Part shown: in pieces, positions 18,256-27,524 of the stretch
Position numbering within the stretch: the stretch's first letter is position 1
How the letters are laid out: every line of letters starts with the position of its first letter
Source of the DNA: Granulicella aggregans
Lineage (GTDB): Bacteria > Acidobacteriota > Terriglobia > Terriglobales > Acidobacteriaceae
Assembly: GCF_025685565.1 (NCBI RefSeq)
Contig: NZ_JAGSYE010000003.1
Span: 558,001-622,000, forward strand
Reading direction: 5' to 3'
Length of the DNA stretch: 64,000 bases
Translations under genes and position numbers: made by a program
Notes under the pieces: generated by a model
What the model saw: the letters and a program-made list of their open reading frames with translations, nothing else
Told to the model about the DNA's origin: nothing
Databases searched by the model: none

Positions 18256-18765
18256 ATGCGGTATCTAAAATATCTCGCTTTACTTGCTTTTCTCGCCATT
18301 GCGATTCCGTCGGCCACGGCGCACGCTCAGGTAAGGGTGGGCATCGGCTTTGGCGGCCCTGTCTACTATGGCGGGTACGACTATCCAGCCCCGGTCTGCG
18401 ACTACGGCTATTACAGCTATCCTCCCTACGCCTGTGCGCCCTACGGCTTCTACGGTCCGTCATGGTTCTCCGGCGGCATCTTTATCGGTGCGGGCCCCTG
18501 GTTCCGTAGAGGCGGTTACGGCTATGGCGGCTATGGATATCGCGGTGGTTATGGATACCGTGGCGGCTACGGTTACCGCAGGGGATACGGCGGCGGATTC
18601 CGCGGTGGCTACGGTGGCGGAGTTCATCCCGGAGTCGGCGCGGCACGCGGCGGGTTTGGTGGCGGCGGAGGATTCCACGGTAACTCCAGCGGCGGATTTC
18701 ACGGCGGTGGTGGTGGCGGTGGGTTCCACGGCGGCGGCGGACACGGTGGGGGCGGACATCGCTAA
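18256..18765 (+). CDS. Secreted glycine/tyrosine-rich repeat protein
   Basis: A 169-residue protein with a clear signal peptide (KYLALLAFLAIAIPSATAHA). The mature chain is almost entirely Gly, Tyr, Arg and His: a tyrosine/proline/cysteine-containing part, tandem GGYGYR units (about residues 85-115) and a C-terminal GGGGFHGGGG-type tail. No enzymatic domain can be seen. Such low-complexity secreted proteins are common in Acidobacteriaceae; a structural or surface role is inference. It is monocistronic, with a strong terminator 33 bases downstream. The six-residue repeats are also near-repeats in the DNA, so the length may vary between strains. Confidence 0.7.
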   Translation: MRYLKYLALLAFLAIAIPSATAHAQVRVGIGFGGPVYYGGYDYPAPVCDYGYYSYPPYACAPYGFYGPSWFSGGIFIGAGPWFRRGGYGYGGYGYRGGYGYRGGYGYRRGYGGGFRGGYGGGVHPGVGAARGGFGGGGGFHGNSSGGFHGGGGGGGFHGGGGHGGGGHR

Positions 18766-18798
18766 TACCTGACATACCTCCCCAGATCGAAAGAAGAA

Positions 18799-18826
18799 GG
18801 GCTGCCGATTCGTCGGCAGCCCTTTT
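18799..18826 (+). terminator. Rho-independent terminator of the glycine-rich gene
   Basis: A perfect ten-base stem (GGGCTGCCGA at 18799-18808, TCGGCAGCCC at 18813-18822) with a TTCG tetraloop is followed by TTTT at 18823-18826. Confidence 0.92.
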
Positions 18827-18871
18827 GATTTGCGCGTCTCTTTGAGCTATTACCGCGCTATTACCGATTCT

Positions 18872-18930
18872 TCATCTCGACCGAAGCCACGCTGTATCAC
18901 CGCGTGGCGCAGTGGAGAGACCCCCGCATT
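18872..18930. repeat. 59-bp interspersed repeat, copy 1
   Basis: The ends are shared with a second copy at 47423-47481: both begin TCATCTCGACCG and finish with GCGCAGTGGAGAGACCCC followed by CGCATTG. The middle 20 or so bases differ. Both copies are intergenic. Confidence 0.7.
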
Positions 18931-18971
18931 GCTCTTTGCTCAACCCTTTTCGGCCTACCTGCGCCGGAGCT

Positions 18972-19949
18972 CTAAGCCGGCTCTCCATAAAGATGCTTGT
19001 GCCACGCCCACGCGCTCTCAATGATCTGGTCCAGTTCCAAATACTTCGGGCACCATCCTAGTTCGCGCACAATCTTGGCCGAAGCCGCCACCAGCACTCC
19101 CGGATCCCCCGGCCGCCGGTCGTGCTCCTCAACCGTGATCTCCCGCCCGGTCACACGCCGTACCGAATCGATCACCTGGCGCACCGAGAACCCCTGACCG
19201 TTCCCGATGTTGTAGATCATCTTCGATTCCTTCTCGAGCGCAGCCAGCGCCAACAGGTGCGCATCGGCAAGGTCGGCCACATGGATGTAGTCGCGAATGC
19301 AGGTCCCGTCCGGAGTAGGGTAGTCGCTGCCATAGACGCGAATGCTCTTCCGTCGCCCCATCGCCACATCGAGAATCAACGGGATCAGATGCGACTCTGG
19401 CTCATGATTTTCTCCGTATCCCTCGATCGCGCCCGCCACGTTGAAGTACCGCAGGCTGGCGTAGCGAAAGCCATGAATCTGGTTAAACCAACGCAGCATG
19501 TGCTCGACCATCAGCTTTGATTCGCCGTAAACGTTGGTTGGGTTCAGCTTCGCATCTTCATAGATCGGCGATGATTCCGGCTCGCCATAGCACGCTGCCG
19601 TCGAGCTGAAGACCAGCTTGTTGTGCCCGGTCTTCAACATCGTCTCCAGCAGGTTCAATGTCGAAGCGGTGTTGTTGCGGAAGAAGATCTCCGGCTTCAC
19701 CATCGACTCACCCGCCTCGATCAGCGCCGCGAAGTGCATTACGCCGTCGTACTTCTTCTCGGTAAGCACCTTGGTCAGCAACTCCGCGTCACCGATGTCG
19801 CCCTTGACCAGCGTCGCGCCTTCGGCCACAACCGAGTCCTGCTTATGCTTCATGTAGTCGTACACCGTGACCTTGTGACCGGCCTTCAACAGCAGCCGCG
19901 TTACCGTCCCACCGATGTATCCCGCCCCACCCGTCACCAGAATCTCCAT
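18972..19949 (-). CDS. galE: UDP-glucose 4-epimerase
   Basis: A 325-residue extended short-chain dehydrogenase that interconverts UDP-galactose and UDP-glucose. The NAD site is ILVTGGAGYIGGTVTRLLL, the catalytic serine region is VFSSTAACYGEP, and the YxxxK motif is in NVYGESKLMVEHML. CIRDYIHVADLADAH is also typical of GalE. It is third in the galK-galT-galE group, 144 bases behind galT, completing the Leloir pathway. Confidence 0.95.
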   Translation of the reverse strand: MEILVTGGAGYIGGTVTRLLLKAGHKVTVYDYMKHKQDSVVAEGATLVKGDIGDAELLTKVLTEKKYDGVMHFAALIEAGESMVKPEIFFRNNTASTLNLLETMLKTGHNKLVFSSTAACYGEPESSPIYEDAKLNPTNVYGESKLMVEHMLRWFNQIHGFRYASLRYFNVAGAIEGYGENHEPESHLIPLILDVAMGRRKSIRVYGSDYPTPDGTCIRDYIHVADLADAHLLALAALEKESKMIYNIGNGQGFSVRQVIDSVRRVTGREITVEEHDRRPGDPGVLVAASAKIVRELGWCPKYLELDQIIESAWAWHKHLYGEPA

Positions 19950-20001
19950 GTCTCTCCTTCAGCCTCAATTTCGCCCTGCTGAGTTTTTCGTCTTGCTTAA
20001 G

Positions 20002-20055
20002 GGCACGGCTTCAGCCATGCCACAAACACTGGTCTAGACTTGCGGCTTTAGCCGC
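20002..20055. repeat. Two adjacent intergenic hairpins between galT and galE
   Basis: The first hairpin pairs GGCACGGCT (20002-20010) with AGCCATGCC (20013-20021, one mismatch). The second pairs GCGGCT with AGCCGC (20042-20055). Neither is followed by a T-run. They may reduce or process readthrough between galT and galE, or belong to a dispersed repeat family. Confidence 0.45.
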
Positions 20056-20093
20056 TGAGGTACGCTTCTTGCGACCTCATCGCTCAGCCATGG

Positions 20094-21152
20094 TTATGGG
20101 TGAACCTCAGGCAAAGCCCGCAACCGCTCCGCCGCACTCTCCGGCGTAATATCCCGCTGTGGCATCCCCAACAACTCAAACCCGACCATAAACTTCTTGA
20201 TCTGCGCCGATCGCAGCAGCGGCGGATAGAAGTGCGCATGAAAATGCCACTCCGGGTGCTCCTTACCGTCGGTTGGAGCCTGGTGAAATCCCATCGTGTA
20301 CGGAAAGCTGGTGTTGAAGAGATTGTCGTACCGCGTCGTGAGCCGGATAAGCAGATCCGCAAGGTCCGTCCGCTGCTTGTCTGACAACCCAGGCATCGCG
20401 CCAACGTGGGTCTTGCTCAGGATCAGCGTCTCGAACGGCCACACCGCCCAGAACGGCACGACCGCAGCGAAGCTGTCGTTCTGGCAGACTACGCGCTCAT
20501 TCAGCTTCAACTCCTCCGCAAGGTAGTCGCACAGCAGGCAGCTCCCATGCTCCTGCAAATACTCAAGCTGCGCCTCGCCTTCGAGCGCCGGCTCATCCGG
20601 AACATGCTCGGTCGCCCAGATCTGGCAGTGCGGATGCGGCAGGCTCGATCCCATCATCGCGCCGCGGTTCTCGAAGATCTGCACGTAGTTGATCTCCGGC
20701 ATCGCGCCCAGCTCCGTCGTCTCGACCGCCCACTCGTCGACAACGAGCTTCAGGTCCGGCACCGTCATGTACGAGAGCGACAGGCTATGGTTCGGATGGA
20801 AGCAGAGCACCTTCGCCGTTCCCGCCTCGGGCTCGACCTTCATCAGCCGCGACACGACCGAGTCCGTCACCGGCTCGGCAGGAATCGGGTCACCGTCAAG
20901 CCTGAGCGCAGGAAAATCGTTCGTAAATGAATAGACATTCTTGTACTCCGGATTGACCACGCCGCTGGTCCGCGTGTTTCCCGGGCAAAGATAGCAGGTC
21001 GGATCATGCACCGCTCCGGCAACTGGCTTGCTCGTATCCGTCTCGCCCTGCCACGGCCTCTGCGTCCTCTGCGGCGATACCAGCAGCCATGACTTGCGCA
21101 GCGGGTTATAACGGCGATGCGGTCTCTTGTTCAGAAGCTCATTGATTGCCAC
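20094..21152 (-). CDS. galT: Galactose-1-phosphate uridylyltransferase
   Basis: A 352-residue HIT-superfamily enzyme that swaps UMP between UDP-glucose and galactose 1-phosphate. The N-terminus has RRYNPLRKSWLLVSPQRTQR, a CYLCPGN zinc-type motif follows, and the catalytic HPHCQIW (nucleophilic histidine between the prolines and glutamine) is intact. The C-terminal HFHAHFYPPL is also conserved. Second gene of the gal group, 67 bases after galK. Confidence 0.95.
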   Translation of the reverse strand: MAINELLNKRPHRRYNPLRKSWLLVSPQRTQRPWQGETDTSKPVAGAVHDPTCYLCPGNTRTSGVVNPEYKNVYSFTNDFPALRLDGDPIPAEPVTDSVVSRLMKVEPEAGTAKVLCFHPNHSLSLSYMTVPDLKLVVDEWAVETTELGAMPEINYVQIFENRGAMMGSSLPHPHCQIWATEHVPDEPALEGEAQLEYLQEHGSCLLCDYLAEELKLNERVVCQNDSFAAVVPFWAVWPFETLILSKTHVGAMPGLSDKQRTDLADLLIRLTTRYDNLFNTSFPYTMGFHQAPTDGKEHPEWHFHAHFYPPLLRSAQIKKFMVGFELLGMPQRDITPESAAERLRALPEVHP

Positions 21153-21219
21153 GTGCGTTCCCTTCCATCGTCATCCTTCGCGAAGCGGAGGATCTGCTTT
21201 TCTTCAGCACACAAGAGCG

Positions 21220-22374
21220 CTACCCAAGCTCCCCAGCGCCATCGGCGGTGGCGCAAACATACACCTCCGGGTTGATGCTGGTCTGCGCCATGTACTCCGC
21301 CTTGATCGTCGCCACAAAGGCATCGCTCGCCTCGGCTTCGACCACACTCACCACGCATCCGCCAAAGCCGCCGCCGGTCAGCCGCGAGCCGTAACAGCCC
21401 GGCTGCGTCTGCCCAATCACCTGCAGGATGTCGCACTCCGGACAGCTCGCCTCGAAGTCATCGCGATAGCTCCGGTGCGCCTCGTTCAGCATCTCTCCGA
21501 AGCCTTCGATGTCGCCCTTGCGCAGCATCTCCGCCCCGTCGAGCACGCGCTGGCTATCGGAGATCACGTGACGGCTCCGCTTATACGCTTCGAGCGACAT
21601 ATACGGCTTGCAGACCTCGAGATCGGCAAGCGTTGCATCGCGCAACTGCGTCGCGCCGGGCTTGTATGCGGCAATCGCCGCTGCGCCTTCCTCCACCTCG
21701 CGACGGCGCGAAGCGTAGGCTCCGCCGTCGGCGAGCGAATGCTTAACCATGGAGTTCGCGATAATCAGCCGCAGGTGCGACGGAATCGGTGCAAGATCGA
21801 ACGTCAATGCGCGGGTATCGAGAATCAGCGCATTCCCCGCCTTGCCGTTGGCTGAGACGAACTGGTCCATGATGCCGACGGGAGCGCCCATGTAATCGTT
21901 TTCAGCGATCTGACAGATTCGCGCTAATTGGGCCCCAGGCATGGATTTGCCACCCAGCGCCAGCAGCGCTGTCCCCGTCGCAATCTCAAGCGAAGCCGAC
22001 GAACTGAGCCCAGCGCCCAAGGGAACGTTTCCCGTAATGGTCAAAGCAGCCGCCGGCACTTCTATACCCGCCTGCCGCAAGCTCCAGACGACCCCGATCA
22101 CGTATCCGCTCCAATGCTTCTGCCGATCCATCGGCAGCGTGTCCAGGTCGATCTCCACGCTGTCGCCGAAATCGACCGATTTCAGCTTGAGCATGCGGTC
22201 GGTACGTGGAGATCCAGCAATCAAAGTCTCAAAATTGATAGCAGCAGGCATGCAGAAGCCACCGCTGTAATCCGTGTGCTCCCCGACCAGGTTTACCCGG
22301 CCCGGCGCTCGAAAGACCCGCGCGGAAGTCCCCTCGGCGGATTCATGGAATGTCTTTAGCTCTGTAGCGTTCAA
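21220..22374 (-). CDS. galK: Galactokinase
   Basis: A 384-residue GHMP kinase that phosphorylates galactose at C1. The galactokinase signature is RAPGRVNLVGEHTDYSGGF, the ATP loop is NVPLGAGLSSSASLEIATG, and the C-terminal GHMP motif is GSRLTGGGFGGCVVSVVE. First gene of the gal group, divergent from the lactonase gene with only about 78 bases between the starts; the shared promoter region is therefore short. Confidence 0.95.
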   Translation of the reverse strand: MNATELKTFHESAEGTSARVFRAPGRVNLVGEHTDYSGGFCMPAAINFETLIAGSPRTDRMLKLKSVDFGDSVEIDLDTLPMDRQKHWSGYVIGVVWSLRQAGIEVPAAALTITGNVPLGAGLSSSASLEIATGTALLALGGKSMPGAQLARICQIAENDYMGAPVGIMDQFVSANGKAGNALILDTRALTFDLAPIPSHLRLIIANSMVKHSLADGGAYASRRREVEEGAAAIAAYKPGATQLRDATLADLEVCKPYMSLEAYKRSRHVISDSQRVLDGAEMLRKGDIEGFGEMLNEAHRSYRDDFEASCPECDILQVIGQTQPGCYGSRLTGGGFGGCVVSVVEAEASDAFVATIKAEYMAQTSINPEVYVCATADGAGELG

Positions 22375-22452
22375 GGCGATCTTTCTCCCCGCTTATCCTA
22401 CGGCACGAAGTGCGGACGGGCAAAACCTGTTGATTTGAGAGACAATGGCGTG

Positions 22453-23616
22453 ATGAATTCGATTACACGGCGCGCCTTCCTCGCCACCTCCGCTGCATCG
22501 ACGATCGCCTTGCGTTCAACCTTCGCCTCCGCCCAGAGCACCATCCCCGGAAAGCTGCTGTTGGTGGGCACCCAGACCGCCGCGACCAGCAAGGGCGTCT
22601 ACGCCTACAGCTTCGATTCTGTCTCTGGTGAGTTGAAGAAGGTTGGTCTCGCTGCCGCCGCCGCGAACCCAACGTTCCTCTGTATGACCCCCGACCGCAA
22701 GACCGTCATTGTGGCCAACGAGACAGAAGACTTCGGCGGCCAGAAGAGCGGCGCGGTCTCAACTTTTTCACTGGATACTGCTGCCGGAACCATGACCCAG
22801 CTCAGCCAGCAAGCTTCAAGAGGCGGCAGCCCCTGCCACGTCACCACCGACCACACGGGCACCTCCGTCTTTGCGGCAAACTACAGCGGCGGCAGCGCCA
22901 TCTCCTTCAAGCTCTTGGGAGGCAAGCTCAGTGACGCAGTCTCGTTCGAACAGTACACCGGCCACGGCCCCAACGCCGAGCGCCAGGAAGGCCCGCACGC
23001 CCACCGCGTCACCGTCTCGCCAGATAACAAGTATTTGCTAGTCAACGATCTCGGCCTCGACCTGATCCATGTCTACGCGCTCGATGCTGCCACCGGCAAG
23101 CTCACCCCCGCCGACACGCCCGCATGGAAGGCCCCAGCCGGAGTTGGCCCCCGCACCCTGCACTTCCATCCCAACGGCAAATACGCCTACTGCGTGTGCG
23201 AGATGAGCTGCCAGATCATCGTGCTCAAGTGGGACGCCGACGCCGGCACCCTGACCACCGGCCAGATTGCCCAGCTTCCGCTCCAACCCCACCCCGGCGA
23301 GGTCACCGGCTGTGACATCGTCCTCGACAAAACCGCCCGCTTCGGCTACTACATCAATCGCGGCGACGACTTCGTCGCTACCATCGCGATCTCCGCCGAC
23401 GGCAGCCGCCTCACCTTCCAGCGGCGCAGCTCCTGCGGCGGCAAGATCCCCCGTCACCTCACGCTCGACCCCACGGAGCGCTTCCTCCTGGTCGCAAACC
23501 AGGAGTCCGACAACATCGCCGTCTTCCCCCGCGACGTCAACTCCGGCCAGCTATCGGAGATCGGCAAGAGCTACCCGCTCTCGAAGCCGCAGTGCCTGGT
23601 CTTCCCTCGCGGCTAG
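22453..23616 (+). CDS. Lactonase-family seven-bladed beta-propeller protein, Tat signal
   Basis: A protein of about 387 residues in the 6-phosphogluconolactonase (YbhE/Pgl-like) propeller family, with repeated blade patterns such as GVYAYSFDSVSGEL, NPTFLCMTPDRKTVIVANE and PRHLTLDPTERFLLVANQES. The start at 22453 gives a twin-arginine signal (SITRRAFLATSAAST), so it is probably exported folded. A TTG six codons upstream is less likely. Being divergent from the galactose genes, it may act on a sugar lactone, but the substrate is inference. Confidence 0.82.
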   Translation: MNSITRRAFLATSAASTIALRSTFASAQSTIPGKLLLVGTQTAATSKGVYAYSFDSVSGELKKVGLAAAAANPTFLCMTPDRKTVIVANETEDFGGQKSGAVSTFSLDTAAGTMTQLSQQASRGGSPCHVTTDHTGTSVFAANYSGGSAISFKLLGGKLSDAVSFEQYTGHGPNAERQEGPHAHRVTVSPDNKYLLVNDLGLDLIHVYALDAATGKLTPADTPAWKAPAGVGPRTLHFHPNGKYAYCVCEMSCQIIVLKWDADAGTLTTGQIAQLPLQPHPGEVTGCDIVLDKTARFGYYINRGDDFVATIAISADGSRLTFQRRSSCGGKIPRHLTLDPTERFLLVANQESDNIAVFPRDVNSGQLSEIGKSYPLSKPQCLVFPRG

Positions 23617-23635
23617 ACCGTGCGATACATTGGGT

Positions 23636-23675
23636 GCCCCATCCATCGCGCCTTTGTCTTACGCGATGGGCGGGA
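23636..23675. repeat. GCCCCA...TGGG palindromic repeat, copy 1
   Basis: It begins GGGTGCCCCATCCATCGCG and ends CGCGATGGGCGGGA. The arms (23638-23650 and 23662-23674) pair with two mismatches around a short loop. It lies between convergent genes and is one of seven such elements in the window. Confidence 0.7.
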
Positions 23676-23699
23676 CATTTGTGCAAAGCACGAACCGAC

Positions 23700-24785
23700 T
23701 TACGCTTTTGCGCCTGCTAAGGCAACGTGCCGATAAGTCGGCTCAAATCCTAACTCCCGCGCATAGCTAAGAATCCGCTCAAAGTCCAAACTGATCGTCG
23801 CCCCGGCCTTCTGCGTCACTTCATCCTCGATCGGCAGATCGAAGTCATCCGCCCCGTACTTCAACCCCTCCAACGCCTGCTGATTCTGGGTCAGCACCGA
23901 AGTGCGAATCCGCGGGATGTTGTCGAAGAAGATCCGGCACAGCGCGAGGTGTTTCAAGTACTCAGCCGTCGTAATCTCGATGCCACCGATCTGCGTGAAG
24001 TAAGGCTTGAAAGTCCAGCAGAGAAAGCTCGCCAGCCCGCCCGTCTCGTCCTGAAACTTACGAGTCCGTTCCAGGTGTTCAAGCCGCTCATCGAGCGTCT
24101 CGTCAAAACCGATGACCATCGTCGCAGTCGTCTTCAGCTCCGCCTCAACAATCGCCCGTTGCGCTTCAAAGTATTCCGCGACCGTGTACTTGAACTTCGA
24201 GTGCCGCGCCCGAAAGTCCTCAGTCAGAATCTCCGATCCGCCACCGGTAATCCAGCGAACGCCCGCCGCCTTCAGCCTCTGTGCAGCTTCCGCATTCGAG
24301 ATCTTCGCGTGGTCCGCGAGATACATGAACTCCGCGATGGTGAGCGCATAAAACTCCACGGCATTACCGTAGCGCGCCCGTATCGCGGCAAACAAATCGC
24401 AGTAATAACTCAGCGGTAGCGCCGGGTTGAAGCCGCCATTGAACGCCGCCAGATCACCGCCCAGTGCAATCAGCTCATCGATCTTCGCGAAGACATCCTC
24501 ATGGGACATCACGTATCCGCCAGCCTGCCCCGGCAGCTTGTAGAACGCGCAGTAATCGCACTGGGCCACGCATACGTTGGTGTAATTGATGATGCGCATC
24601 ACCATGTACGTACACTCACCCGGGGCATGAAACCGCGCCCGCACGAGCGAAGCCAGTCGCTGCATCTCCTCAGTCGAAGCGTTCAGCCAGAGATACCGGG
24701 CCTCATCCACATCGATGCGAGTTCCGTGTTCTATCTTTGCGGATATCTCCGCCAACGTAGTTGAGGTTTGAACAGCGAGCGTCAT
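23700..24785 (-). CDS. mqnC: Cyclic dehypoxanthinyl futalosine synthase-like radical SAM enzyme
   Basis: A 361-residue radical SAM protein of the MqnC/MqnE/CofH group, which makes menaquinone by the futalosine route. The cluster motif is NYTNVCVAQCDYCAFY (CxxxCxxC), followed by ELIALGGDLAAFNGGFNP, RWITGGGSEIL, TATMVIGFDETLDERLEHL and RKFQDETGGLASFLCWTFKP, which match MqnC best. The opening before the cluster (GECTYMVMRI) differs from typical MqnC, so a related activity is possible. It lies behind the NHL gene with a 48-base gap, in the same direction. Confidence 0.8.
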   Translation of the reverse strand: MTLAVQTSTTLAEISAKIEHGTRIDVDEARYLWLNASTEEMQRLASLVRARFHAPGECTYMVMRIINYTNVCVAQCDYCAFYKLPGQAGGYVMSHEDVFAKIDELIALGGDLAAFNGGFNPALPLSYYCDLFAAIRARYGNAVEFYALTIAEFMYLADHAKISNAEAAQRLKAAGVRWITGGGSEILTEDFRARHSKFKYTVAEYFEAQRAIVEAELKTTATMVIGFDETLDERLEHLERTRKFQDETGGLASFLCWTFKPYFTQIGGIEITTAEYLKHLALCRIFFDNIPRIRTSVLTQNQQALEGLKYGADDFDLPIEDEVTQKAGATISLDFERILSYARELGFEPTYRHVALAGAKA

Positions 24786-24833
24786 GCTTCCAGTTTAGTC
24801 CTGAGTAAATCCGAACTTCCGTTCGATCAACAC

Positions 24834-25820
24834 TCACTTTGTCTTGAACCACAGCAGACCGTGTCCCATCGTGGTGACCGGCTCTCCCGATGGCGTCACA
24901 TCGAGAGCATGTCCGCCCAGTTCACCCACCTCAAGATGTCCCAGCATCCTGCCAGTCTTTGGATCGAGCTCAACAATCCATCCACCCGAAGTCAATGGCT
25001 GATTCGCCGCTTGTATTGCTGCCCAAAGAACGCCGTGCACCAGCTTCACCGAAAAAACTCTTCCCAACCCCGCTATCTCGCCAAGGTACTTCCCGTCGAG
25101 ATCAAATCTCTCAATACGCCCATTCTCCCGATCAGCCACGTAGACCGTTCCGAATCCGTCGATCTGAATACTGTGAGGCACATGGAACTCGCCAGGCCCC
25201 ATACCGGCGTTGCCCCATTCCCTCAGCTTCTCGCCAGTAGCCGAGTATTCCAGCACCCTCGCATTGGCGTAGCCATCGGTTATATACACATGCCCGTTTG
25301 GCCCGAAGGCGATATCTGTAGTCCCATCGAACACTGGAGGGCTTGATGCCTGTCCACCCACGTGAAGGCTCATCAGCTTTTCGCCCTTCGACGAGTACTT
25401 GATGACAACAGAAGACCCGGCATCTACGGTCCACACATTGCCCGCTGCATCTACGCGAATACTATGCGGAATCGCGAAATCGCCCTTGCCCCATGACCGC
25501 AGCAGCCTTCCGTCCGGGCTTAAGACAAGGACGGGATCGGCCTTGTCTCCTCGCTGTATCTCGTAGATATCTCCGGTATCGTCAACCGCGACCCCGGAGA
25601 CTGTGCCCGATTCCCAGATCGCTCCTGGCGACCGCGCGACAAAGGTGGTCCCGGCAAAGGGCAGCTTCGGCGAAGCCTCGACCCTCGCTCGAAGAACGGC
25701 CGCAACTCGCGCCCCTGCATCGGTGTCTGGATCGGCAGCACGACCGATGGCCTGCGCCAGCAAAGAGTTAGCCATGCAAAAGAGAGCGATTGCCGGAATT
25801 GGCATACGAATTCGCATCAT
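24834..25820 (-). CDS. Secreted NHL-repeat beta-propeller protein
   Basis: A 328-residue protein with a signal peptide (IPAIALFCMANSLLAQA) and about six NHL-type blades (for example FAIPHSIRVDAAGNVWTVDA, IAFGPNGHVYITDGYANARV and FHVPHSIQIDGFGTVYVADR). The domain resembles peptidylglycine alpha-amidating lyase propellers, but no catalytic role can be asserted. It starts three bases after the HemD-GAF-ANTAR stop, so both are probably on one transcript. Confidence 0.75.
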   Translation of the reverse strand: MMRIRMPIPAIALFCMANSLLAQAIGRAADPDTDAGARVAAVLRARVEASPKLPFAGTTFVARSPGAIWESGTVSGVAVDDTGDIYEIQRGDKADPVLVLSPDGRLLRSWGKGDFAIPHSIRVDAAGNVWTVDAGSSVVIKYSSKGEKLMSLHVGGQASSPPVFDGTTDIAFGPNGHVYITDGYANARVLEYSATGEKLREWGNAGMGPGEFHVPHSIQIDGFGTVYVADRENGRIERFDLDGKYLGEIAGLGRVFSVKLVHGVLWAAIQAANQPLTSGGWIVELDPKTGRMLGHLEVGELGGHALDVTPSGEPVTTMGHGLLWFKTK

Positions 25821-25823
25821 GAA

Positions 25824-27524
25824 CTACTTCGCCAACACCTCAGGTCGCATCTTCCGCAGATCCTCACTCAGCAGGATCGCTTCCGCGATCTCGCGCATCG
25901 ACTTCCGCCTCTGACGGCTCTCGCGCTGCATCATGCGGTAAGCGTCGTCCTCGCTGATCGTCATATCGCGTTGCAAAATTCCCTTCGCGCGATCGACCGC
26001 CTTGCGGGTCTCCAGCCTGCTGGCCAGCTGCAGGTTCTCGCTCTCCAGCCGCGCCCGCTCAATCTCCGCACCCACAAGAAAGCCAAGCATCGAAAGCAGA
26101 CGTATCTCGTGGGTCTTATGCTGATAGGGCAACCGATGCTGAAGGTTGATGACCCCGACAACCTTGCTAGCGCTCATAATCGGTGTCGAAAGCATCGCCT
26201 CGAAGTGGTCCTCCGGCAGATTCTTGAACGCCTTGAACCGTGGGTCGATCGAGGCGTTCGCAGCAATTGCTACCGGCTCGCGATGCTCCGCCACCCATCC
26301 CGTAATTCCCTGCCCGATCGGCATACCGACACGGTCCACCTCGGAGTGCGGATTTTTCGAAGCCCGCAGCACCAGATTCTGCTCCTCAAGCACATAGATA
26401 AAGCAGGAGTCGCAGGGAATCGCCGTGCTCACAAACTCGACAATTCGCTCCAGGACGATGTGGAACGAGTCCGCCGCCGCGATCCGGCTGCTGATCTCGT
26501 GCAGAAAGTCCATCGGCCCCAGCCCGTCACGAAATCCCGCCATGGTCGGCGTCGACGGCGATACCTTCTTCACCGGCCGCGCGATCGACACTGGCTCTGT
26601 CTCGCCCGCCTCGTCGCTCTTTGACCCGTTTGAAGAAAACGTTAGCCCGGCAAGCCGCGTCGCCAGCGCCACGTCAACCCCGCTCTTCTTCTGCCGCAGC
26701 ACCTTGCCCGCATACTGGGCTGCTTCATTAATCATGAAGCCCATCTTCGGTCTGGAAGGCTCAAAGTCCGGCTTGATGTCGTAGTGCAACAACTCCTCGG
26801 TCGTCGTCGGCCCAATCGAGATCACCACGATCGACTCCATCCCGCTGCGAAGCTCCTCGACGCAGCCCATCTGCTCCGCTATCTGGAAGAGGTGGATCAC
26901 CTGGACCGCAGTCATAAACAGCACAACGTCGACACCGGCGTTTGCGATCGCCAGCACAGACTCGCGCAACGGTTGCAGGTCCTCAGGCAAAGCCCACTGG
27001 TAGACCGGGACCTTGGTGACCTGCCCGCTCAACTCCGAAAGCGCCGAGAGGAACTCCGGGTTCGAAGCTCCATACTCCTGCACCGCCACCCGAAACTCTC
27101 CGAGACTATCGCCAAACTCTGTCTTCATCGCGTCCAGCATCTCGCGCCAGGTCGCGGGCTCGGGCGCAATCACAGAGATGGGAACATTCAGCTCGCGCAG
27201 CGCGCCTTGAGGCTTAGGACCTCGCGCCACGACGCGCGTCTTGCGCAACGCCGTCAGAAACTCCGCGGAAGAGTACCTGGTCTCGATGATCTGCATCATC
27301 GCTCGCACCCCAACGCCAGTGAAAAAGACCACCACATCGAACTCGCCGGCGATCAGGGCTGCCGCAAACTCCAACGCTGGCTGATGGGTGTCGAGCGGCA
27401 CTTCTCGCATGGCCGGGACGACGAAGGCCTCGCCCCCGTACGTCTTGATCAGCTTGGCGACCTCTTTGGATCGACGCGACTCCAGCGACAGGACGCGCAA
27501 TCCGTCGAACGAGGCATGTGCCAT
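25824..27524 (-). CDS. HemD (uroporphyrinogen-III synthase)-GAF-ANTAR fusion regulator
   Basis: A protein of about 566 residues with three parts. Residues 1-265 match uroporphyrinogen-III synthase (LRVLSLESRRSKEVAKLI, FDVVVFFTGVGVRAMM, RVVARGPKPQGALRE, VISIGPTTTEEL). Residues about 340-495 form a GAF domain (VERIVEFV, CDSCFIYVLEEQNLVLRA, GQGITGWVAEHREPVAIA). The last 60 form an ANTAR RNA-binding domain (KAVDRAKGILQRDMTISEDD, AYRMMQRES). ANTAR proteins act as antiterminators, NasR of nitrate assimilation being the classic case. The gene is divergent from nitrite reductase, with a 532-base spacer. The ATG at 27524 has GGAGGG six bases upstream. Whether the HemD part is catalytic or a tetrapyrrole sensor is open. 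Confidence 0.88.
   Translation of the reverse strand: MAHASFDGLRVLSLESRRSKEVAKLIKTYGGEAFVVPAMREVPLDTHQPALEFAAALIAGEFDVVVFFTGVGVRAMMQIIETRYSSAEFLTALRKTRVVARGPKPQGALRELNVPISVIAPEPATWREMLDAMKTEFGDSLGEFRVAVQEYGASNPEFLSALSELSGQVTKVPVYQWALPEDLQPLRESVLAIANAGVDVVLFMTAVQVIHLFQIAEQMGCVEELRSGMESIVVISIGPTTTEELLHYDIKPDFEPSRPKMGFMINEAAQYAGKVLRQKKSGVDVALATRLAGLTFSSNGSKSDEAGETEPVSIARPVKKVSPSTPTMAGFRDGLGPMDFLHEISSRIAAADSFHIVLERIVEFVSTAIPCDSCFIYVLEEQNLVLRASKNPHSEVDRVGMPIGQGITGWVAEHREPVAIAANASIDPRFKAFKNLPEDHFEAMLSTPIMSASKVVGVINLQHRLPYQHKTHEIRLLSMLGFLVGAEIERARLESENLQLASRLETRKAVDRAKGILQRDMTISEDDAYRMMQRESRQRRKSMREIAEAILLSEDLRKMRPEVLAK

Noticed and set aside
18520..18760. Repeated glycine-codon DNA as a CRISPR or satellite array
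   Set aside because: The near-repeats of about 18 bases encode the GGYGYR units of a secreted protein in frame and have no spacers.
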